64,000 bases of DNA from Burkholderiaceae bacterium (GCA_947462685.1 CANHPL010000004.1:1-64000), one strand, 5' to 3'. Shown: positions 51,875 to 61,003, counted from the stretch's first letter. Made by a program: numbers and translations. Notes: generated by a model from the sequence alone, not told the origin.

Positions 51875-53677
51875 TCAGCGACCTCTTAAAAAGAACTTAT
51901 CTAAATCCTGCACACTTAACTGAATCCAGGTAGGCCGACCATGATTACATTGATCGGCTCTGTCCGTAGTTTCCATTTGTCTTAGGAGGGCATTCATTTC
52001 GGGAATAGTCAAGATTCGATGCGCGCGAACAGCAGCATGACAAGCCTTCGTTGCTAAGCGTTCATGCTTGGCAGAGTCAACGACACCAGAAGAGCCTACA
52101 TCATCTAAATCATTAATAAGTGTGCGCACTAAAGCTGTAGGTTCTGCCTTATTCAAAAGTGCAGGAATCGATCGAATACAAATTTGTTCAGGACCCAAGG
52201 TCGTGATATCAAAACCTAACTCACTCAGGGCAGATTGATTGTCGTTGAGTAATGCAATTTCGAGAGAGCTCACATGCATGACAGCAGGAACTAAGAGGGT
52301 TTGTATGGCCACCTGGCCCTGTAAATCAGTTTTTAATTTTTCATATAAAACGCGTTCATGAGCGGCATGCATATCAACCAGAACTAAACCATTATAGTTT
52401 TGCGCCAGAATATATATTCCTGCAATTTGTGCGATTGCATAACCCAGTGGGTAATGATGATCATCCTGAGAGGTTAAAGAAGAATTTGAGGCAGTCGATT
52501 CAATTTGATTCCTTTCACCTAATAACTGAATCATGGATTCCTTAATTGAGTTGTTCGGGAGAGTAAATTGCATCGGTTGTTGATACCGTAAAGTTGGAGG
52601 ACTAACAAACGAACTTTGATTTGTCAAAGAATTGGTATTTGTAAGAGGACTTTGAATAAAACTGGTGTTCGCAGTTGATGATGCTTGCGCATGTCCTGCA
52701 CCATGAGATAAACGATCTTTAATTGAGTGATATACAAATTGATGGACTGCACGACTATCGCGAAAACGTACTTCAATTTTTGCTGGATGTACATTGACAT
52801 CAACAAGTTCGGGTTGAATGGATAAATTCAGCAATAAGATGGGTTGACGATCACCATGAAGAACATCCTGATAGGCGCTGCGAATAGCATGATTAATTAA
52901 TTTATCTTTAATAAAACGATGATTAACAAATATATATTGTTGATCCGCTCTCGCCCTACTCGCTGTTGGAGCCCCAATGTATCCATGGAGTTGAATCAGA
53001 TCTGTACCTACCTTTAAAGCTAACTTTGCCTCATGAAACTCGACACCCAATATATCATCTGCTCTTTTTTCTAAAGTGCCTGATGACCAGCGGTGCAAAG
53101 GTTTGCCGTTGTGCCAAACTGAAAAACCGACATGGGGATTGGCTAAAGCGCAACGCCTGATCGCCTCTAAGCAATGGCCAAATTCAGTTGCTGAGGATTT
53201 TAAAAACTTACGACGCGCAGGTGTATTAAAAAATAGATCTTGAATATCAATTCGTGTTCCGAAATCACCCGCTGCAGGTTTAATCTCCAATGTGGAGCTA
53301 TTGATTAAATTTGCGTGCTCATCATTCGCGGTTCTCGTTGTAAGTGTGACATTAGCAACAGACGCAATAGAAGCGAGGGCTTCACCCCTGAAGCCCATTG
53401 TCATTACTGATTCTAAATCCTCCAAGCTATAAATCTTACTTGTGGCATGACGCGTTAATGCAAGTTTGAGCTCGGTTGTAGGGATGCCCTGACCATCATC
53501 TGAGATAACTATTCTTGTTGTGCCACCTTCTTCAAGACGAATATCTAGAGCCGTTGCATGCGCATCGATTGCATTTTCAAGAAGCTCTTTCACAACAGCA
53601 CTCGGTCGCTCAATAACTTCTCCAGCAGCAATCTGGCTAATTAACTGATCTGGCAGAGTGCGTATTGGATTTCTCAT
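51875..53677 (-). CDS. mutL: DNA mismatch repair protein MutL
   Basis: GHKL ATPase that links MutS mismatch recognition to strand cutting. The 600-residue protein has IAAGEVIERPSAVVKELLEN, ISDDGQGIPTTELKLALTRH, TMGFRGEALASIASV and DVNVHPAKIEVRF in the N-terminal 330 residues. A Ser/Asn/Thr/Gln-rich linker follows, then a C-terminal dimerisation domain with LVDMHAAHERVLYEKL and DQCNHGRPTW. The DQHA(X)2E(X)4E endonuclease motif is modified (DMHAAHERVLYE) and would need a metal-site check. Confidence 0.95.
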   Translation of the reverse strand: MRNPIRTLPDQLISQIAAGEVIERPSAVVKELLENAIDAHATALDIRLEEGGTTRIVISDDGQGIPTTELKLALTRHATSKIYSLEDLESVMTMGFRGEALASIASVANVTLTTRTANDEHANLINSSTLEIKPAAGDFGTRIDIQDLFFNTPARRKFLKSSATEFGHCLEAIRRCALANPHVGFSVWHNGKPLHRWSSGTLEKRADDILGVEFHEAKLALKVGTDLIQLHGYIGAPTASRARADQQYIFVNHRFIKDKLINHAIRSAYQDVLHGDRQPILLLNLSIQPELVDVNVHPAKIEVRFRDSRAVHQFVYHSIKDRLSHGAGHAQASSTANTSFIQSPLTNTNSLTNQSSFVSPPTLRYQQPMQFTLPNNSIKESMIQLLGERNQIESTASNSSLTSQDDHHYPLGYAIAQIAGIYILAQNYNGLVLVDMHAAHERVLYEKLKTDLQGQVAIQTLLVPAVMHVSSLEIALLNDNQSALSELGFDITTLGPEQICIRSIPALLNKAEPTALVRTLINDLDDVGSSGVVDSAKHERLATKACHAAVRAHRILTIPEMNALLRQMETTDRADQCNHGRPTWIQLSVQDLDKFFLRGR

Positions 53678-53734
53678 AAACTTATTTTCTCACGATAATC
53701 TTGAACATCATTTGAAACTGTTAATATATCCAAC

Positions 53735-54376
53735 GTGGATCAATTAATTTCTTTATTTCATTTTGTCATGCACATTGGAGATCATCTCGGTGAGTATGGC
53801 ACCTTGGCATACGCCATTCTTAGCCTCATTATTTTCACTGAAACTGGCTTTGTTGTTTTTCCATTTCTACCCGGTGATACATTGCTCTTTGCTGCCGGCG
53901 CCTTTTGCGCTAGTGGCCAATTAAGCTTAGTTACCCTCAACCTTGTCATTATTATTTCTGCAGTGCTAGGTAATACTGTAAATTTTTGGGTTGGTTACTA
54001 TTTGGTAGGCCGTATCGATATCAGTAAGGCCAAATGGATTGATCAAACGGCTTTAGAAAAAACACATACATTTTTTGAAAAACATGGCGGAAAAACGATT
54101 ATTTTGGCCAGATTTGTGCCTTTAGTCAGATCCTTTGCTCCTTTTGTTGCCGGCGTTTCTCATATGGATCATCAAAAATTTCAAACCTATAACATCATTG
54201 GCGCCGTTTTATGGAGTGGGATATTAACTATTTGTGGTTATTTTTTCGGAAACTTACCCATCATTCGGGATAATCTTAATGAAATCGTTCTCATCGGAGC
54301 ACTTGCGGCTATTATTCCCACGATTATTGCCGGTCTGTGGCGTTTCATACAGCCTTTATTTAAGAAACCAAATTAA
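53735..54376 (+). CDS. DedA family membrane protein
   Basis: A 213-residue integral membrane protein of the DedA/SNARE-associated family, now linked to lipid carrier flipping and membrane homeostasis. It shows IFTETGFVVFPFLPGDTLLF with the conserved F/GDTLLF, and LARFVPLVRSFAPFVAGVSHMDHQKF with the conserved arginines. The start is GTG at 53735 (MDQLISLFHFVMHIGDHLGE), matching the length of homologues; no ribosome site is visible, and TTGAAC-18 nt-TATATC ends only 4 nt before it. It overlaps the SirB1-family gene by 4 nt. Confidence 0.9.
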   Translation: MDQLISLFHFVMHIGDHLGEYGTLAYAILSLIIFTETGFVVFPFLPGDTLLFAAGAFCASGQLSLVTLNLVIIISAVLGNTVNFWVGYYLVGRIDISKAKWIDQTALEKTHTFFEKHGGKTIILARFVPLVRSFAPFVAGVSHMDHQKFQTYNIIGAVLWSGILTICGYFFGNLPIIRDNLNEIVLIGALAAIIPTIIAGLWRFIQPLFKKPN

Positions 54377-55215
54377 CTGGCTTTGAGGGATTTCTCTAAA
54401 TCTTCAAGGTGCATTCTAATTTCCGTAACATCTGTTGCGCTTGGATTTTTTTCTAAATAATGGTGCAAATCATTGATTGCAGGACGAATGTAGTCAAGTT
54501 GTGCAAAAGCTAATCCACGATCTCGAACCTCTTCAACTTCGCCAGGTAAAAGTAGGACTAATCTTTCTTGAATACTGAGTAATCGCTCCCATCGATCTTG
54601 GTGACTATATACAGCTTTTAAATTCCTTAAAAAGCGTGACAAAATTTCTCTAGGACTAGAGCTTCTTAAAAACAAACTAAGCGGTAATGCAAGTTCGCCG
54701 CGGTATCCTTTTGCGTCTAAATATGGGTCGAGCATGGCTTGTAATTCATGCTTAGACAAAGAAGAACCTGTGGTTGGATCCATCACCACTTCTCCTTGAG
54801 GGAGTGAAATACGTACTAAAAAATGATTTGGAAATGAAATTCCGCGAATTTGAATACCGATTTGATTTCCAAACTCCATCAGTAAAAGAGCTAAAGAAAT
54901 GGGTATTCCACGCCGATGTTGAATCAAACTGTGAAGATAAGAGTTTTCAGGGGCATAGTAATCGTTCGTATTGAGACCAAAATGCATTTCCTGAAAAAAG
55001 AAATATTTCAGAAATTGTAATTTTTGTAAGTCAGTTGTTTCAGCTGTAAAACGAGACTTTAATTTAAGCACCAGTTGATCAATATCATCTAAGGTTTGTT
55101 GCACATCTAGTGAGGGATAGGCATGTTGACCAACAGCAATTGCAGCCTCAGTAAGTGGAAAATGAGCATCATCTGCTACAAGTGATTTAAAGTAGTCTAG
55201 TTGTTTAGTTGGCAT
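54373..55215 (-). CDS. SirB1 family protein (transglutaminase-like plus TPR)
   Basis: A 280-residue protein with a transglutaminase-like N-terminal half (NSYLHSLIQHRRGIPISLALL, GISFPNHFLVRISLP) and a C-terminal tetratricopeptide part. This is the SirB1/YchA family, conserved but of unclear biochemical role. The catalytic cysteine expected in true transglutaminases is replaced in the RRGIPISL stretch, so enzyme activity is doubtful. It lies 3 nt after murJ on the same strand and overlaps dedA convergently. Confidence 0.87.
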   Translation of the reverse strand: MPTKQLDYFKSLVADDAHFPLTEAAIAVGQHAYPSLDVQQTLDDIDQLVLKLKSRFTAETTDLQKLQFLKYFFFQEMHFGLNTNDYYAPENSYLHSLIQHRRGIPISLALLLMEFGNQIGIQIRGISFPNHFLVRISLPQGEVVMDPTTGSSLSKHELQAMLDPYLDAKGYRGELALPLSLFLRSSSPREILSRFLRNLKAVYSHQDRWERLLSIQERLVLLLPGEVEEVRDRGLAFAQLDYIRPAINDLHHYLEKNPSATDVTEIRMHLEDLEKSLKAS

Positions 55216-55218
55216 AAA

Positions 55219-56778
55219 TTAATGAGTGTGACGGATGAATTCTTTAAAGCGAAATCCACAAACTTTTAGAACAAGAGCATAAACAATCATAGCGAAAATA
55301 CCCCAGCCAAGCATCAAAGTAATTCTTTTCAATGGTTCATCAGCAAGACTAATCCAGTCATGATAATTAGCACCCCAAAAAAGAACCGCACCAAAAGCCA
55401 ATAGGGCAACTAGGAGACGCAAGAAAAATGAAGCCCACGCTTGATTGCTGGCCAGCATTTGACCTTTTCTCGCCAAGCCTATCCAAAGGAGTGCGGCATT
55501 CAAACAAGCACCAATGCCAATAGACAGTGCCAGACCGGCATGGGCAAAGTAAGGCACAAAAATGAAATTTAAGAACTGCGTAAAAACCAAAACAATCAGA
55601 CCTATTTTTACTGGAGTACGTATATCTTGTTTTGCATAAAACCCAGGAGCTAAAATTTTTATCAGAATAAGCCCAATTAAACCAATACCATAAGCTTGTA
55701 AAGCCATCTGCGTCATTTGGACATCATGAGCAGTAAATTGACCGTAATGGTAAAGACTCGCTGCCATGGGTGTGCCAAAGATAAAAAGTGCAATCGCTGC
55801 TGGCGTTGCCATTACAAAGGTTAACCGAATACCCCAACTCATCAGACTTTTTGATTGTTCAATATCGCCATTAGCATTTGCTCGACTCAAGCTTGGTAAA
55901 AGGACAGTCCCTACTGCAACACCTAGAAGTGCCGTAGGAAACTCCATTAAGCGGTCGGCATACGACAACCAAGAAACACTTCCAGCCTGAAGATGCGAAG
56001 CAATATTGGTATTAATAATTAAAGAGAGTTGGCTTACGGAGACAGCAAATATGGCAGGCCCCATTAATTTTAAAATTCTGATTGCTTCAGGATTTTTTAA
56101 GGCCACACGGATATTTTTGATCCCCATGCCGATTTTGGGCATCATCCCGAGTCGAAATAATGCAGGTATCTGAATCGCTAACTGTAAAACTCCGCCCAAC
56201 ATGACTCCAACGCCAAGTCCATAAATCGGTGTTGAAAAATAGGGGGCAAAAATAAGAGACCCTGTAATCATGCCTAAATTCAGTAAAACAGGAGTAAAAG
56301 CAGGAATTAAAAACTTTTTATGGGTATTCAGAATTCCTGCGGCAAGGGATACCATGGAAATAAAACCAATATACGGAAACATCATGCGTGTCAAAACAAC
56401 ACTCATCGAGTACGTGTCGGAGGATTTAAAGCCAGATGCAATCATGAAGACTAGATAAGGTGCAAAAACGACCCCAATAATGACGGTGATAAGTAAACTC
56501 CAAAAAAGTAGTGTCGTAACGACATCAATAAGCTCTTTTGTCGCTTTTTCACCGTTTTTAGCACTAACTTCGCCTAAAATAGGCACAAAAGCTTGAGAAA
56601 ACGCACCTTCTGCAAATAGTCGTCTAAATAAATTAGGAATCCGAAAGGCTACATTAAAGGCATCCGTCATTTCGGAAGCTCCAAAAGCCCTAGCAATGAG
56701 AGTTTCCCTCACGAGTCCCAAAACTCGGGATAGCATGGTCATACTACTGACCTTTGCGGCGGCAGATAAAAGATTCAC
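55219..56778 (-). CDS. murJ: Lipid II flippase MurJ
   Basis: MOP-superfamily transporter that flips lipid II across the inner membrane for peptidoglycan assembly. The 519-residue protein has about 14 hydrophobic helices and the conserved N-terminus MTMLSRVLGLVRETLIARAFG (in part), FRIPNLFRRLFAEGAFSQAFVP, and FPTALLGVAVGTVLLPSLSR. An adjacent rpsT on the opposite strand is the standard arrangement. It is separated from rpsT by 179 bases that hold the rpsT promoter. Confidence 0.95.
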   Translation of the reverse strand: MNLLSAAAKVSSMTMLSRVLGLVRETLIARAFGASEMTDAFNVAFRIPNLFRRLFAEGAFSQAFVPILGEVSAKNGEKATKELIDVVTTLLFWSLLITVIIGVVFAPYLVFMIASGFKSSDTYSMSVVLTRMMFPYIGFISMVSLAAGILNTHKKFLIPAFTPVLLNLGMITGSLIFAPYFSTPIYGLGVGVMLGGVLQLAIQIPALFRLGMMPKIGMGIKNIRVALKNPEAIRILKLMGPAIFAVSVSQLSLIINTNIASHLQAGSVSWLSYADRLMEFPTALLGVAVGTVLLPSLSRANANGDIEQSKSLMSWGIRLTFVMATPAAIALFIFGTPMAASLYHYGQFTAHDVQMTQMALQAYGIGLIGLILIKILAPGFYAKQDIRTPVKIGLIVLVFTQFLNFIFVPYFAHAGLALSIGIGACLNAALLWIGLARKGQMLASNQAWASFFLRLLVALLAFGAVLFWGANYHDWISLADEPLKRITLMLGWGIFAMIVYALVLKVCGFRFKEFIRHTH

Positions 56779-56806
56779 GTCTTTAGTTTCGCTGATTTAG
56801 AAGGGC

Positions 56807-56835
56807 TAGTCAAAATTTCTTTGTTCAGTTATAAT
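56807..56835 (+). promoter_or_regulatory. Predicted sigma70 promoter for rpsT
   Basis: TAGTCA (56807-56812) and a perfect TATAAT (56830-56835) are spaced by 17 nt. The mRNA would carry a leader of about 115 nt before the rpsT ATG, long enough for the translational autoregulation known for S20. The leader contains a small hairpin (AATGCA 56912-56917 with TGCATT 56924-56929). Confidence 0.55.
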
Positions 56836-56957
56836 AATTGATTATGTTTTTCAAACAACTCTAAAGATACAAGTAGAGATGTTCGGATAATTAACCTTAA
56901 TAATTGTAATGAATGCAACTTAATGCATTTGTTCTTGAAGAGAAATAGAGTAAAAAT

Positions 56958-57224
56958 ATGGCAAATACCGCACAAGCTCGTAAACGCGCTCGGCAAGCAG
57001 TGAAGCAAAACGCTCACAATTCCAGCTTACGTTCACGCTTAAGAACTGCAATTAAATCAGTACGCAAAGCTGTAACTGCTGGCGACAAAGAGGCAGCTGC
57101 TAAAGTATTTTTAGCGGCACAATCAACGATTGATCAAATTGCTGACAAGAAAATTGTTCACAAGAACACCGCCTCACGTCAAAAGTCTCGTTTATCAGCC
57201 GCCATTAAGGGCATGACAAGCTGA
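56958..57224 (+). CDS. rpsT: 30S ribosomal protein S20
   Basis: Primary 16S rRNA-binding protein of the small subunit. The 88-residue basic protein begins [20 protein letters not shown] and contains [17 protein letters not shown] and [20 protein letters not shown], the universal S20 stretches. It is a single-gene unit with its own promoter upstream and a strong terminator downstream at 57243-57267. Confidence 0.98.
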   Translation: MANTAQARKRARQAVKQNAHNSSLRSRLRTAIKSVRKAVTAGDKEAAAKVFLAAQSTIDQIADKKIVHKNTASRQKSRLSAAIKGMTS

Positions 57225-57242
57225 CATTTTTTTGGCTTGGTA

Positions 57243-57267
57243 AAAAATCCGCTCTTGGCGGATTTTT
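57243..57267. terminator. Bidirectional intrinsic terminator between rpsT and the DUF3579 gene
   Basis: AAAAATCCGC (57243-57252) pairs with GCGGATTTTT (57258-57267) around a TCTTG loop. On the plus strand it ends rpsT, with T-rich sequence after the stem; on the minus strand it has a six-T run and would end the DUF3579 gene. Confidence 0.85.
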
Positions 57268-57284
57268 AGTTTTTAGAGCTCATA

Positions 57285-57590
57285 TTATTTATTTGAACTT
57301 GGAAGTTCAGAAATATAGTTGAGAACCAAATCGTTATCTTTTGCAAAGCCCAAGACAAAATCTAACGCTTTAGGGTCAATTTCATGAAGTCTTTCATCAA
57401 CAAAGACACATCTAATGCCATTCATCATTTCAGGGCGAACGTAGGGTGAATGAGTAAACCTTGGGTCGCCAAGGTCGGATTTAGGTCTAAAGGGGGCCAT
57501 TACACCACATAAACGATCAATCCAATCACTTGGCCTAAAATCCTTGCCCTCAGAGGTAATACCTTGAATGAGAAATTGTTTATGTGTCAA
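57285..57590 (-). CDS. DUF3579 family protein
   Basis: A 101-residue soluble protein beginning MTHKQFLIQGITSEGKDFRP and containing DWIDRLCGVMAPFRP and YVRPEMMNGIRCVFVDERL. The family is found in betaproteobacteria, usually next to argF as here, and has no assigned function. No membrane segment or signal peptide is seen. The conserved location suggests a link with arginine metabolism, but this is only inference. Confidence 0.85.
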   Translation of the reverse strand: MTHKQFLIQGITSEGKDFRPSDWIDRLCGVMAPFRPKSDLGDPRFTHSPYVRPEMMNGIRCVFVDERLHEIDPKALDFVLGFAKDNDLVLNYISELPSSNK

Positions 57591-57709
57591 TTTGCGTAAA
57601 TTAGAAGATTAAATGAATCATGACAGACTATAGCCTATAAAGATTGCTAAAATATTTTTTAACAAGATTGATTGAATACAATAGGTATTTAAATCATTCA
57701 TAATTTCTT

Positions 57710-58642
57710 ATGACTCAATTAAAAGTTCCGCTGCGACATTACCTTCAATTTTCTGACTTTAATGCAGAAGACTACGCTTACATATTAAATCGCTCTAAAA
57801 TTTTGAAAGAAAAATTTAAGAACTACGAAACGTGGCATCCGCTTCATGATCGAACTTTGGCAATGATTTTTGAAAAGAACTCCACAAGAACACGATTATC
57901 TTTTGAAGCAGGGATGTTTCAATTGGGAGGGCATGCAGTTTATTTAAATACGCGCGATACCCAATTGGGGCGTGGCGAACCTGTTGAGGATGCCGCACAG
58001 GTAATTTCTAGGATGACCGATATCATTATGGTTCGCACCTTCGGTCAAGATATATTGGAGCGATTTGCAACAAATTCTAGGGTACCCGTTATTAATGGCT
58101 TAACAAATGAGTTTCATCCATGCCAAGTACTGGCTGATATCTTCACTTACCATGAGTTAAGAGGGGATATTTCCGGCAAAACAGTTACTTGGATTGGTGA
58201 TGCGAATAATATGGCATATACCTGGTTACAAGCTGCGCGAATTTTAAATTTTCAGCTTCACTTTTCTGGACCCAAGGACTACTCATTAGATATGAGTCGT
58301 ATTAGCTCGGAAGAGGAAAAACATCTACACATTTTTGAAGACCCGTTAGAAGCTTGTCGAAATGCACATTTGGTAACGACCGATGTTTGGACGAGTATGG
58401 GTTACGAAAAAGAGAACCAAGAACGTTTAGTAGCTTTTGAACGTTGGATTGTAGATGAGCAAAAGATGTCAGTTGCACAGCAAGAAGCGGTATTTATGCA
58501 TTGTTTGCCAGCCCATCGAGGGGAAGAGGTTTCGAGTGGTGTTATCGATGGCCCCCAAAGTGTCGTATGGCAAGAAGCAGAAAACCGTTTGCATGTGCAG
58601 AAAGCGCTCATGGAGTTTTTATTGTGTGGAAAATTTAATTAA
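57710..58642 (+). CDS. argF: Ornithine carbamoyltransferase
   Basis: Makes citrulline from ornithine and carbamoyl phosphate. The 310-residue protein shows the carbamoyl-phosphate loop EKNSTRTRLSFEAGMFQLGG, FHPCQVLADIFTYHE, WIGDANNMAYTWLQAARIL and FMHCLPAHRGEEV with the catalytic cysteine. argG follows after 10 nt, so citrulline and argininosuccinate steps are co-transcribed. Its upstream region carries an inverted repeat that overlaps a TACAAT -10-like element (57675-57689). Confidence 0.96.
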   Translation: MTQLKVPLRHYLQFSDFNAEDYAYILNRSKILKEKFKNYETWHPLHDRTLAMIFEKNSTRTRLSFEAGMFQLGGHAVYLNTRDTQLGRGEPVEDAAQVISRMTDIIMVRTFGQDILERFATNSRVPVINGLTNEFHPCQVLADIFTYHELRGDISGKTVTWIGDANNMAYTWLQAARILNFQLHFSGPKDYSLDMSRISSEEEKHLHIFEDPLEACRNAHLVTTDVWTSMGYEKENQERLVAFERWIVDEQKMSVAQQEAVFMHCLPAHRGEEVSSGVIDGPQSVVWQEAENRLHVQKALMEFLLCGKFN

Positions 58643-58652
58643 TTGGTAAATA

Positions 58653-59888
58653 ATGATGGCAGATATAAATAAAGTGGTTTTAGCCTATTCTGGTGGATTA
58701 GACACCAGTGTGATTTTGAAATGGTTACAAGACACCTACAAATGTGAGATTGTGACTTTTACTGCAGACCTTGGTCAAGGTGAAGAATTAGAGCCTGCAA
58801 GAGCCAAGGCCTTGCAATTTGGGATTAAGCCAGAAAATATTTTTATTGATGACTTACGTGAAGAGTTCGTTCGGGACTTTGTATTTCCCATGTTCCGCGC
58901 AAATACGATTTATGAAGGCGAGTATCTTTTAGGAACTTCTATTGCCAGGCCGCTGATTGCCAAACGTCAAATTGAAATTGCACGTATGACTGGAGCAGAT
59001 TCCGTTTCGCATGGGGCTACAGGGAAGGGTAATGATCAAGTTCGATTTGAGTTGGGGTATTACGCTCTTGAGCCAGGCATTAAAGTAATTGCACCTTGGC
59101 GTGAATGGGATTTACTTTCACGCGAAAAATTACTCGCCTACGCACAAACAAATGGCATCCCTGTTGAAATGAAGCATAAACAAGGCGGCGCACCATATTC
59201 TATGGACGCAAATCTATTGCACATCAGCTTTGAAGGTCGGCATTTAGAGGATCCAAACGCACAGGCAGAAGAGTCCATGTGGCGTTGGACAGTTTCCCCT
59301 GAAAAAGCGCCAGATCAACCTGAAGAAATTGAACTTGAATTTGCCAAAGGAGATGTTGTTGCCATTGATGGACAACATATGGCACCACACACATTACTTG
59401 CCAAGTTAAATGAACTTGGAGGCAAGCACGGCATTGGCCGCTTAGATTTAGTAGAAAATCGCTTTGTTGGGATGAAGAGTAGAGGGTGTTATGAGACACC
59501 CGGCGGAACTATTTTGCTTAAAGCGCATCGTGGGATAGAGAGTATTACCTTGGATCGTGAAGTGGCTCATTTAAAAGATGATTTAATGCCCCGTTATGCA
59601 AGCTTAATTTATAACGGGTATTGGTGGTCTCCCGAAAGAATCGCTTTGCAAACCTTGATAAACCATACTCAAGAAATGGTGAATGGATTTGTAAAACTCA
59701 AGTTATACAAAGGCTCAGTTTCCGTATTATCAAGAAACTCATTAAACACCTTATTTGATCAAAACATTGCTACTTTTGACGATGATGGCGGCGCATATAA
59801 CCAAGCAGATGCCGGCGGATTTATTAAGTTAAACGCCTTACGTATGCGGATTGCAGAAATTGCAAGGCGTAAAAGAATAACAAAGTAA
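58653..59888 (+). CDS. argG: Argininosuccinate synthase
   Basis: Condenses citrulline and aspartate using ATP. The 411-residue protein has the PP-loop [55 protein letters not shown] and [15 protein letters not shown]. Length and motifs match the type I enzyme. It may start at the ATG at 58653 or at the next ATG codon (58656). It lies between argF and ppnP on the same strand. Confidence 0.96.
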   Translation: MMADINKVVLAYSGGLDTSVILKWLQDTYKCEIVTFTADLGQGEELEPARAKALQFGIKPENIFIDDLREEFVRDFVFPMFRANTIYEGEYLLGTSIARPLIAKRQIEIARMTGADSVSHGATGKGNDQVRFELGYYALEPGIKVIAPWREWDLLSREKLLAYAQTNGIPVEMKHKQGGAPYSMDANLLHISFEGRHLEDPNAQAEESMWRWTVSPEKAPDQPEEIELEFAKGDVVAIDGQHMAPHTLLAKLNELGGKHGIGRLDLVENRFVGMKSRGCYETPGGTILLKAHRGIESITLDREVAHLKDDLMPRYASLIYNGYWWSPERIALQTLINHTQEMVNGFVKLKLYKGSVSVLSRNSLNTLFDQNIATFDDDGGAYNQADAGGFIKLNALRMRIAEIARRKRITK

Positions 59889-59913
59889 GTTTAAATTTAA
59901 GGGGATAGGGTAA

Positions 59914-60219
59914 ATGCAATTCGATCTGGTATCTGTAAGTAAAAAAGCAAATGTATATTTTGACGGTAAATGTATTTCCCATACGGTCACTTTAGCTGAC
60001 GGAACTCGTAAGTCAGTAGGCGTTATTTTGCCAAGTACATTACGCTTTGATTTAAGTACAAAAGAAATCATGGAAGTCGTTGACGGGACCGCATTTGTTG
60101 CCATCAATGGTCGCCCAGAACTCACCTACACGACTGGACAAATTTGGGAAGTAGAGGCTGGAGGATATTTTGAGATCCGTGTGGAGGCCCCATTACATTA
60201 TGTCTGTCATTTTGGGTAG
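59914..60219 (+). CDS. ppnP: Pyrimidine/purine nucleoside phosphorylase PpnP
   Basis: Small cupin-like phosphorylase (former DUF1255/YaiE) that splits nucleosides into base and ribose 1-phosphate. The 101-residue protein shows ANVYFDGKCISHTVTLADGT, VGVILPSTLRFDLSTKEIME and the C-terminal EVEAGGYFEIRVEAPLHYVC, typical of the family. It follows argG by 25 nt and is probably co-transcribed. It ends directly against the DUF192 gene on the other strand. Confidence 0.9.
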   Translation: MQFDLVSVSKKANVYFDGKCISHTVTLADGTRKSVGVILPSTLRFDLSTKEIMEVVDGTAFVAINGRPELTYTTGQIWEVEAGGYFEIRVEAPLHYVCHFG

Positions 60220-60645
60220 TTAAGGTTTAGGTAGTCCCATAACTAATTTGCCTGCTCCTAGTTGACGTTTTTCGAACCAATTGGAATTCATCTCTAAAGC
60301 GTATCGAATAGGTTTTAAGGGGCAGTGATTTTCCTCAGATTGAGGTTTCATTTCTTCAACATTAACGATTTTGCCATCATCATCGATAAATGCGATAGAG
60401 AGTGGCAAAAGGGTGTTTTTCATCCAAAAGCAATGCCCTGCCTTTTGCTCAAAAACGAATAGCATGCCATTTTGTTCAGGCATGGACTTCCTATACATGA
60501 GACCTAATTGTTGACTAGATGCGGTACTTGCAACCTCTGCTTTGATTATGTTTTTGTCAATTTTTAAGTTAATGACAGGCAATGCCGAACTATAGGCAAG
60601 ACAAGGGAGGATTGCGAATATGGAAGAGATATAAATTTTCAACAT
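60220..60645 (-). CDS. DUF192 family exported protein
   Basis: A 141-residue protein with an N-terminal signal peptide (MLKIYISSIFAILPCLAYSS) and a DUF192 core: EVASTASSQQLGLMYRKSMP, GMLFVFEQKAGHCFWMKNTL and SIAFIDDDGKIVNVEEMKP. The function of the family is not established. It is probably periplasmic. It lies alone, convergent with ppnP, downstream of an AT-rich 412-base gap. Confidence 0.86.
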   Translation of the reverse strand: MLKIYISSIFAILPCLAYSSALPVINLKIDKNIIKAEVASTASSQQLGLMYRKSMPEQNGMLFVFEQKAGHCFWMKNTLLPLSIAFIDDDGKIVNVEEMKPQSEENHCPLKPIRYALEMNSNWFEKRQLGAGKLVMGLPKP

Positions 60646-61003
60646 ATGTCCTTAGAAAATTAATTAATAAATATTAAATGAATGATTTCGGGAAATTAAA
60701 TCACCTTAAAATATCCTGTAATAAGAATGATTGTAGAAGACTAGCAATTTAATTTGTAATAGTATGACATTAGAGCAAATTACCTTTTATTCAGATTTGT
60801 TTATCGATATACCCGAGAATCTAATTACCCGCTATCAAGAATCGATTTTTTCTAAGAGAGTGACTTATGCGTTGCTCGTTTAATGAATGGCGCTAAACAA
60901 GTATCATGCTCTAGCTTTGGTTAAGTCTTAATTGATAACATAAAATGTACTTTTGGATACTGCCGCTGTAGAGGCTATCAAAGTTTTTCAACGCGTTAAA
61001 AAC
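60646..61003 (+). pseudogene. Gene-poor stretch with a possible decayed reading frame (60764-61003)
   Basis: A gap of about 410 bases without an intact gene. At 60764 an ATG opens 39 codons beginning MTLEQITFYSDLFIDIPENL that stop at 60883. Shifting frame at about 60874 continues as ARLMNGAKQVSCSSFG, and from 60956 in the first frame DTAAVEAIKVFQRVKN can be read. Together these look like broken pieces of one helical protein, weakly reminiscent of phasins, but no family can be assigned. The part from 60646 to 60763 is AT-rich and presumably holds the DUF192 promoter. Confidence 0.3.

Noticed and set aside
53701..53734. TTGAAC-18 nt-TATATC directly before the GTG of dedA, suggesting another leaderless mRNA
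   Set aside because: The -10-like element ends only 4 nt before the GTG, so the start site would fall inside the start codon or after it; the promoter assignment is too uncertain to count as a finding.
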